Assembly: GCA_024699325.1 (NCBI GenBank)
Contig: JAILPS010000012.1
Span: 1 to 64,000, forward strand
Direction: 5' to 3'
Source: Lachnospiraceae bacterium
Lineage (GTDB): Bacteria; Bacillota; Clostridia; Lachnospirales; Lachnospiraceae
DNA: 64,000 bases
The position numbers and the translations under genes are program-made. The first letter of the stretch is position 1, and the number at the start of each line of letters is the position of its first letter. The notes beneath the pieces are model-generated. The model was not told where the DNA came from and ran no database searches. It saw only the letters and a program-made list of their open reading frames with translations. This document shows, one piece after another, positions 62,526 to 64,000 of the stretch.

Positions 62526-64000
62526 TCAGATCTTAAATGAACTCTTGAGTGAAACAATTCTGTTAAATACAGGCTTGCCAGGCTCAGAATCCTTACAGTC
62601 AACACAGAAATAGCCGTTTCTCACGAACTGGAAGCTGTCAAATGCCACCGCGTCCTTAAGGCTTGGCTCGATTGCGCAGTCCTTAAGCACTGTGAGAGAA
62701 TGTGGATTAAGGTTAAGTGTGCCGTCCTCGTTGAGTTTGCCCTTCTCCTCGTCGACGATATTCTCGTAGAGTCTAACCTCAGCTCTGAGAGCTGTAGGAG
62801 CATTGACCCACTGAACTGTACCCTTGACCTTGCGCGTGTCGCAGTTGCCGCCGCGTGTAGCAGGGTCGTAGGTTGCATGTACAACGGTCACGTTGCCGTC
62901 TGCATCCTTCTCGCAGCCTGTGCAGGTCACGAAGTAGGCGTTCATGAGGCGGACCTCATTGCCCGGGAACAGTCTGAAATACTTCTTCACAGGCTCCTCC
63001 ATGAAATCCTCGCTCTCTATGAAGAGCTCTCTTGAGAATGGAACCATTCTGCTTCCAAGCTCAGGATTCTCCTGGTTGTTGCTGACCTCTAAGTACTCTG
63101 TCTCTCCCTCAGGATAGTTGTCAATGATGAGCCTGATAGGATTAAGTATCGCGCTCACTCTCTTGTTCTTGAGCTTCAGATCCTCGCGGATACAATACTC
63201 AAGCATAGCGTAGTCGACTGAGCTGTCGCTTTTGGAAACTCCGCACAGCTCGATGAACTTCTGGATGGATGAAGGTGTGAAACCGCGGCGTCTAAGCGCT
63301 GCTATGGTCACAAGTCTCGGATCATCCCAGCCGTCCACAATGCCGTCCTCAACCAGCTTCTTGATATATCTCTTACCTGTGACAACATTTGTGAGATATA
63401 ACTTCGCAAACTCTATCTGTCTAGGCGGCTCGCTAAACTCGCACTCCCTGACTACCCAGTCGTAGAGAGGTCTGTGGTCCTCAAACTCCAGCGTACAGAT
63501 GGAATGTGTGATATGCTCAACAGCATCCTCGATAGGATGTGCGAAATCGTACATAGGATAGATGCACCACTTGTCGCCTGTTCTGTGATGTGTCATGTGG
63601 GCAACTCTGTAGATTACAGGGTCTCTCATGTTGATGTTAGGTGAGGCCATGTCAATCTTGGCGCGAAGAACCTTAGAACCGTCCTCGTATTTGCCATTCT
63701 TCATGTCCTCGAACATCTGAAGGTTCTCCTCCACGCTTCTGTCGCGGTACGGGCTGTTCTTGCCAGGCTCCGTGAGAGTTCCTCTGTAAGCTCTGATCTC
63801 CTCAGCGCTTAAATCGTCCACATATGCCTTGCCCTTCTTGATAAGGAACACTGCACATTCATACATTTTGTCAAAATAATCAGACGCGAAGAAGAGTCTG
63901 TCCTCGAAGTCGGCACCCAGCCACTTCACATCAGCTGTGATGGACTCAACGAACTCTGTCTTCTCCTTGGTAGGATTAGTGTCGTCGAATCTGAAGTTGA
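62526..64000 (-). CDS. glnS: Glutaminyl-tRNA synthetase (5' end outside window)
   Basis: The visible frame covers residues after the HIGH region, beginning [20 protein letters not shown], then the GlnRS/GluRS core ([20 protein letters not shown]), the KMSKS-equivalent and the two C-terminal beta barrels that read the anticodon. The KMSKS position reads [12 protein letters not shown] instead of a Met-Ser-Lys-Arg form. The family is certain; the start codon lies beyond position 64000. Confidence 0.96.
   Translation of the reverse strand, partial: NFRFDDTNPTKEKTEFVESITADVKWLGADFEDRLFFASDYFDKMYECAVFLIKKGKAYVDDLSAEEIRAYRGTLTEPGKNSPYRDRSVEENLQMFEDMKNGKYEDGSKVLRAKIDMASPNINMRDPVIYRVAHMTHHRTGDKWCIYPMYDFAHPIEDAVEHITHSICTLEFEDHRPLYDWVVRECEFSEPPRQIEFAKLYLTNVVTGKRYIKKLVEDGIVDGWDDPRLVTIAALRRRGFTPSSIQKFIELCGVSKSDSSVDYAMLEYCIREDLKLKNKRVSAILNPIRLIIDNYPEGETEYLEVSNNQENPELGSRMVPFSRELFIESEDFMEEPVKKYFRLFPGNEVRLMNAYFVTCTGCEKDADGNVTVVHATYDPATRGGNCDTRKVKGTVQWVNAPTALRAEVRLYENIVDEEKGKLNEDGTLNLNPHSLTVLKDCAIEPSLKDAVAFDSFQFVRNGYFCVDCKDSEPGKPVFNRIVSLKSSFKI

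Overview
The window looks like chromosomal DNA from a Gram-positive anaerobe of the Clostridia, most likely a Lachnospiraceae member such as Butyrivibrio or a relative. The reasons are the family assignments: AddAB instead of RecBCD, an LPXTG-type surface protein, CIRCE-controlled groESL, a Gram-positive LexA box, the MEP isoprenoid pathway, GlnS, a TGS-domain nucleoside kinase, and small families common in Lachnospiraceae. Every gene I could support lies on the minus strand, so operons read from right to left. I give no species name because that needs a database search.

Layout, left to right. 1-9.1 kb: two large surface adhesins with SpaA/Cna-B-type modules and Thr/Glu-rich stalks; the first runs off the left edge and the second ends in LPVTG. 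9.3-12 kb: a small membrane protein, recX, recA with a LexA box, and the RNase P RNA. 12-25 kb: DNA maintenance and nucleotide genes (addA, addB, a nucleoside kinase, trmK, dnaG, dgt), then a lipoprotein and an SGNH esterase. 26.3-32.5 kb: a cobalamin-riboswitch operon. It encodes a complete ECF transporter (S component, fused double ATPase, EcfT) and three surface proteins: two DUF4430/transcobalamin-C-like proteins and one membrane-anchored alpha/alpha-barrel protein. 32.5-41 kb: an accessory segment holding IS remnants, a lipoprotein with a coupled micro-ORF, an XXXLXXG-repeat lipoprotein with an MMPL transporter under probable TetR control, and a decayed sfsA. 41-64 kb: conserved genes again: DegV and a hybrid histidine kinase, luxS-ispG-rseP-dxr-cdsA-uppS-frr-pyrH-(OFA transporter)-leuS, guaB, pepT, groES-groEL, two small unknown families, and glnS, which runs off the right edge.

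The most interesting system is the cobalamin-riboswitch operon. Animal intrinsic factor and transcobalamin bind vitamin B12 between an alpha/alpha-barrel domain and a small beta domain. Here the two kinds of domain are separate, membrane-tethered proteins encoded next to an ECF importer and placed under a B12 riboswitch. This suggests a split bacterial transcobalamin-like capture device that hands corrinoid to the ECF transporter. The regulation and gene order are read directly from the sequence; the binding function is inferred.

Sequence-level regulatory finds: strong sigma-A promoters before recA, rnpB, leuS, guaB, the MMPL operon and the cobalamin operon; a LexA box; a CIRCE element; two matching 13-bp palindromes at the MMPL promoter; and mutually exclusive hairpins between frr and uppS.
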